The notes under the pieces are model-generated. The model worked only from the letters and a program-made list of their open reading frames with translations. It was not told where the DNA came from and ran no database searches. Below are positions 14,394 to 14,407 of a stretch of DNA of 14,407 bases, piece after piece; the first letter of the stretch is position 1; the number at the start of each line of letters is the position of its first letter. Where the stretch lies: NCBI GenBank assembly GCA_937969105.1, contig CALBUZ010000181.1, forward strand, positions 1-14,407, in the 5' to 3' direction. The translations under genes and the position numbers were made by a program. This DNA comes from an uncultured Collinsella sp. (GTDB lineage: Bacteria > Actinomycetota > Coriobacteriia > Coriobacteriales > Coriobacteriaceae).

Positions 14394-14407
14394 GGATGGC
14401 TCCTGGT

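Overview
The window is a dense, GC-rich run of housekeeping genes. Thirteen genes lie on the + strand, followed by one convergent regulator gene on the - strand. The gene order alaS-ruvX-mltG-(aro genes)-pepQ-efp-nusB, followed by xseB-tlyA-nadK-recN, is a typical actinobacterial/firmicute chromosomal arrangement. The protein style (an Asp23-like gene between efp and nusB, a YqeG-type phosphatase next to aro genes, a proline/glutamine-rich MltG head) suggests a gut Coriobacteriia such as Collinsella. That placement is inference from gene order and composition; no 16S rRNA gene or other marker is present to prove it. No tRNA, rRNA, CRISPR array, insertion sequence or phage gene was recognised.

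Layout. Positions 1-194 hold the possible tail of an upstream gene, a strong Rho-independent terminator (94-122) and a promoter abutting its T-tract (121-148). Operon A (195-6794) is alaS, ruvX, mltG, a yqeG-like HAD phosphatase, aroK and an aroB-like gene, tightly spaced or overlapping. A 132-bp gap (6795-6926) carries a TTGACA box and a long stem-loop followed by T5, then pepQ (6927-8057) and its terminator (8081-8122). Operon B (8217-13314) starts behind a perfect TATAAT box and runs efp, an Asp23/Gls24 gene, nusB (TTG start), xseB, tlyA, nadK and recN. The 221-bp convergent gap (13315-13535) holds a 29-bp near-perfect inverted repeat around a bidirectional terminator. A MurR/RpiR-family regulator (14393-13536, - strand) closes the window.

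How the genes fit together. Most serve translation and RNA (alaS, efp, nusB, tlyA), DNA maintenance (ruvX, xseB, recN), the cell envelope (mltG, possibly asp23) and basic metabolism (aroK, nadK, pepQ). They look like constitutive, growth-linked operons.

The most unusual item is the aroB-like gene. It is full length and alignable to 3-dehydroquinate synthase, but by hand alignment it lacks all three metal ligands, the glycine-rich NAD motif and the GHT and HG histidine motifs. Where the NAD motif should be it has five cysteines in 17 residues. It sits beside an aroK whose main motifs are intact, and the aroE/aroC genes often found in this cluster are absent. This suggests a repurposed or decayed shikimate locus. 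The second is the symmetric repeat/terminator element between recN and the regulator, which puts the same 29-nt sequence in the 3' UTR of both convergent transcripts. The third is the structured leader before pepQ.
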